A stretch of 36,527 nucleotides of DNA from Thiogranum sp. GTDB lineage: Bacteria > Pseudomonadota > Gammaproteobacteria > DSM-19610. The notes beneath the pieces are model-generated. The model did not search any database, had not been told where the DNA came from, and saw nothing but the letters and a program-made list of their open reading frames with translations. Numbering within the stretch: position 1 is the stretch's first letter; every line of letters starts with the position of its first letter. A program made the position numbers and the translations under genes. Positions 36,243 to 36,527 of this stretch are shown here, one piece after another. Location of the stretch: positions 1-36,527 of the forward strand of contig JASBSN010000002.1 in NCBI GenBank assembly GCA_030148915.1, written 5' to 3'.

Positions 36243-36358
36243 CGTCTTTCTGGCGTATGCCAAACAAAAGCGCTGACGCGTTGAACGCCCACAGGGCGAG
36301 CGAAGCGCGCCATCCAGTGGGTTTAATAACCTGGATACCGACCTACGCCGGTATGACG
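36243..36358. repeat. Diverged GTCATTCCGGC-family inverted pair
   Basis: Positions 36331-36358 match the reverse complement of the unit at 2.2 kb (with its CTGGATTCC end) at about 24 of 28 positions. CGTCTTTCTGGCGTATGCC at 36243-36261 is a more degraded copy in the opposite orientation. The pair therefore resembles the 2205-2313 arrangement with a longer centre. Confidence 0.6.
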
Positions 36359-36378
36359 AATGGATCAGTTTCCCTAAA

Positions 36379-36463
36379 GCGGGCTGCGGCCGGTGCGGAC
36401 TTTTTGGCTTAGGGCGCCGCAAGCGGCACATGCACCAAAAAGTCCGCACCGGCCGTAGCCCGC
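36379..36463. repeat. Cruciform element, copy B: variable arms around a conserved 27-nt core
   Basis: Arms 36379-36407 and 36435-36463 are reverse complements over 29 bp with one mismatch (G at 36386 against T at 36456). The core 36408-36434 starts CTTAGGG, has the inner stem GCCGC/GCGGC and ends CACATGCA. It matches the core of copy A at 25 of 27 positions in opposite orientation. The arms (rich in CGGCCGGTGCGGAC and TTTTT) do not resemble those of copy A. Confidence 0.9.
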
Positions 36464-36503
36464 CTGCACCGAAGCAGGGTCATGGCGCGAGGTAGACGCC
36501 GTG

Positions 36504-36527
36504 GGTGTATGCGCCGCTTGCGCTGCC
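36504..36527 (-). repeat. Cruciform element, copy C (cut by the window end)
   Basis: GGTGTATGCGCCGCTTGCG at 36504-36522 and the five bases after it match the minus-strand reading of the copy B core plus its adjoining GG at most positions (about 18 of 22 in the compared stretch). The left arm would be the preceding bases, roughly 36488-36505. The rest of the core and the right arm lie beyond the window. Confidence 0.55.

Larger units (their letters stand above)
36181..36527. other. Non-coding, repeat-rich end of the window
   Basis: No credible gene is visible in these 347 bases. They contain a diverged GTCATTCCGGC-family inverted pair (36243-36358), with a small GCCC-ACA-GGGC hairpin between its arms, then a complete cruciform element (36379-36463) and the beginning of another (36504 onward). 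GAACCCTCTGATTAATTC near 36219-36236 looks like the left border of the repeat cluster. Confidence 0.6.

Noticed and set aside
36060-36449. Minus-strand open frame of 129 codons
   Set aside because: It runs through both repeat elements and the 3' end of tilS. Its composition is that of translated repeat, with no supporting ribosome site.

Overview
This window is GC-rich chromosomal DNA from a gammaproteobacterium. The clearest sign is the gene order glnD-map / rpsB-tsf-pyrH-frr-uppS-cdsA-dxr-rseP-bamA-skp-lpxD-fabZ-lpxA-lpxB-rnhB-dnaE-accA-tilS, preceded by trxB / ftsK-lolA-rarA-crcB-serS. Placing dxr after cdsA matches Pseudomonas-like and other non-enteric gammaproteobacteria rather than Escherichia. 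A protein with a VPLPA-CTERM sorting tail and a small SARP/BTAD-type regulator hint at an environmental, possibly sulfur-oxidiser or Chromatiales-like lineage. That placement is a weak inference.

Layout: 1-197 (-) is the cut-off start of a COG3146-type acyltransferase. It diverges from a YcgR-like PilZ protein (270-941), which converges on trxB (978-1943, -). The 526-bp gap before ftsK carries copies of a GTCATTCCGGC-type palindromic repeat, including a perfect 32-bp inverted pair. Positions 2470-8766 (+) hold ftsK, lolA, rarA, crcB, a DUF190 gene and serS, mostly tightly packed. serS converges on glnD-map (8964-12427, -), and an unusual long cruciform repeat lies between the two. A strong sigma70-type promoter and a structured leader precede rpsB-tsf, and a Rho-independent terminator separates tsf from pyrH. 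From pyrH to dnaE (14468-31628) there is one long block of same-strand genes with short gaps or overlaps. It covers UMP synthesis, ribosome recycling, undecaprenyl and isoprenoid precursors, phospholipid precursor, envelope-stress protease, outer-membrane protein assembly, lipid A, fatty-acid dehydration, RNase HII, an alpha/beta hydrolase and the replicative polymerase.

Between dnaE and accA, which are adjacent in many relatives, lies about 2.3 kb of accessory DNA (31629-33893). It has an AT-rich regulatory region, a 19-codon upstream reading frame, a 282-aa stand-alone SARP/BTAD regulator, a 56-aa small protein and an exported VPLPA-CTERM protein. accA and tilS then resume the conserved order. 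The last 347 bases are non-coding and repeat-rich.

The most unusual sequence signal is a repeat element with an almost invariant 27-nt core. It occurs at 8872-8954 and 36379-36463, and in part at the window end. In each complete copy the core is flanked by 28-29-bp arms that are almost perfectly self-complementary within the copy but unrelated in sequence between copies. The second candidate novelty is the regulator / small protein / VPLPA-CTERM island.
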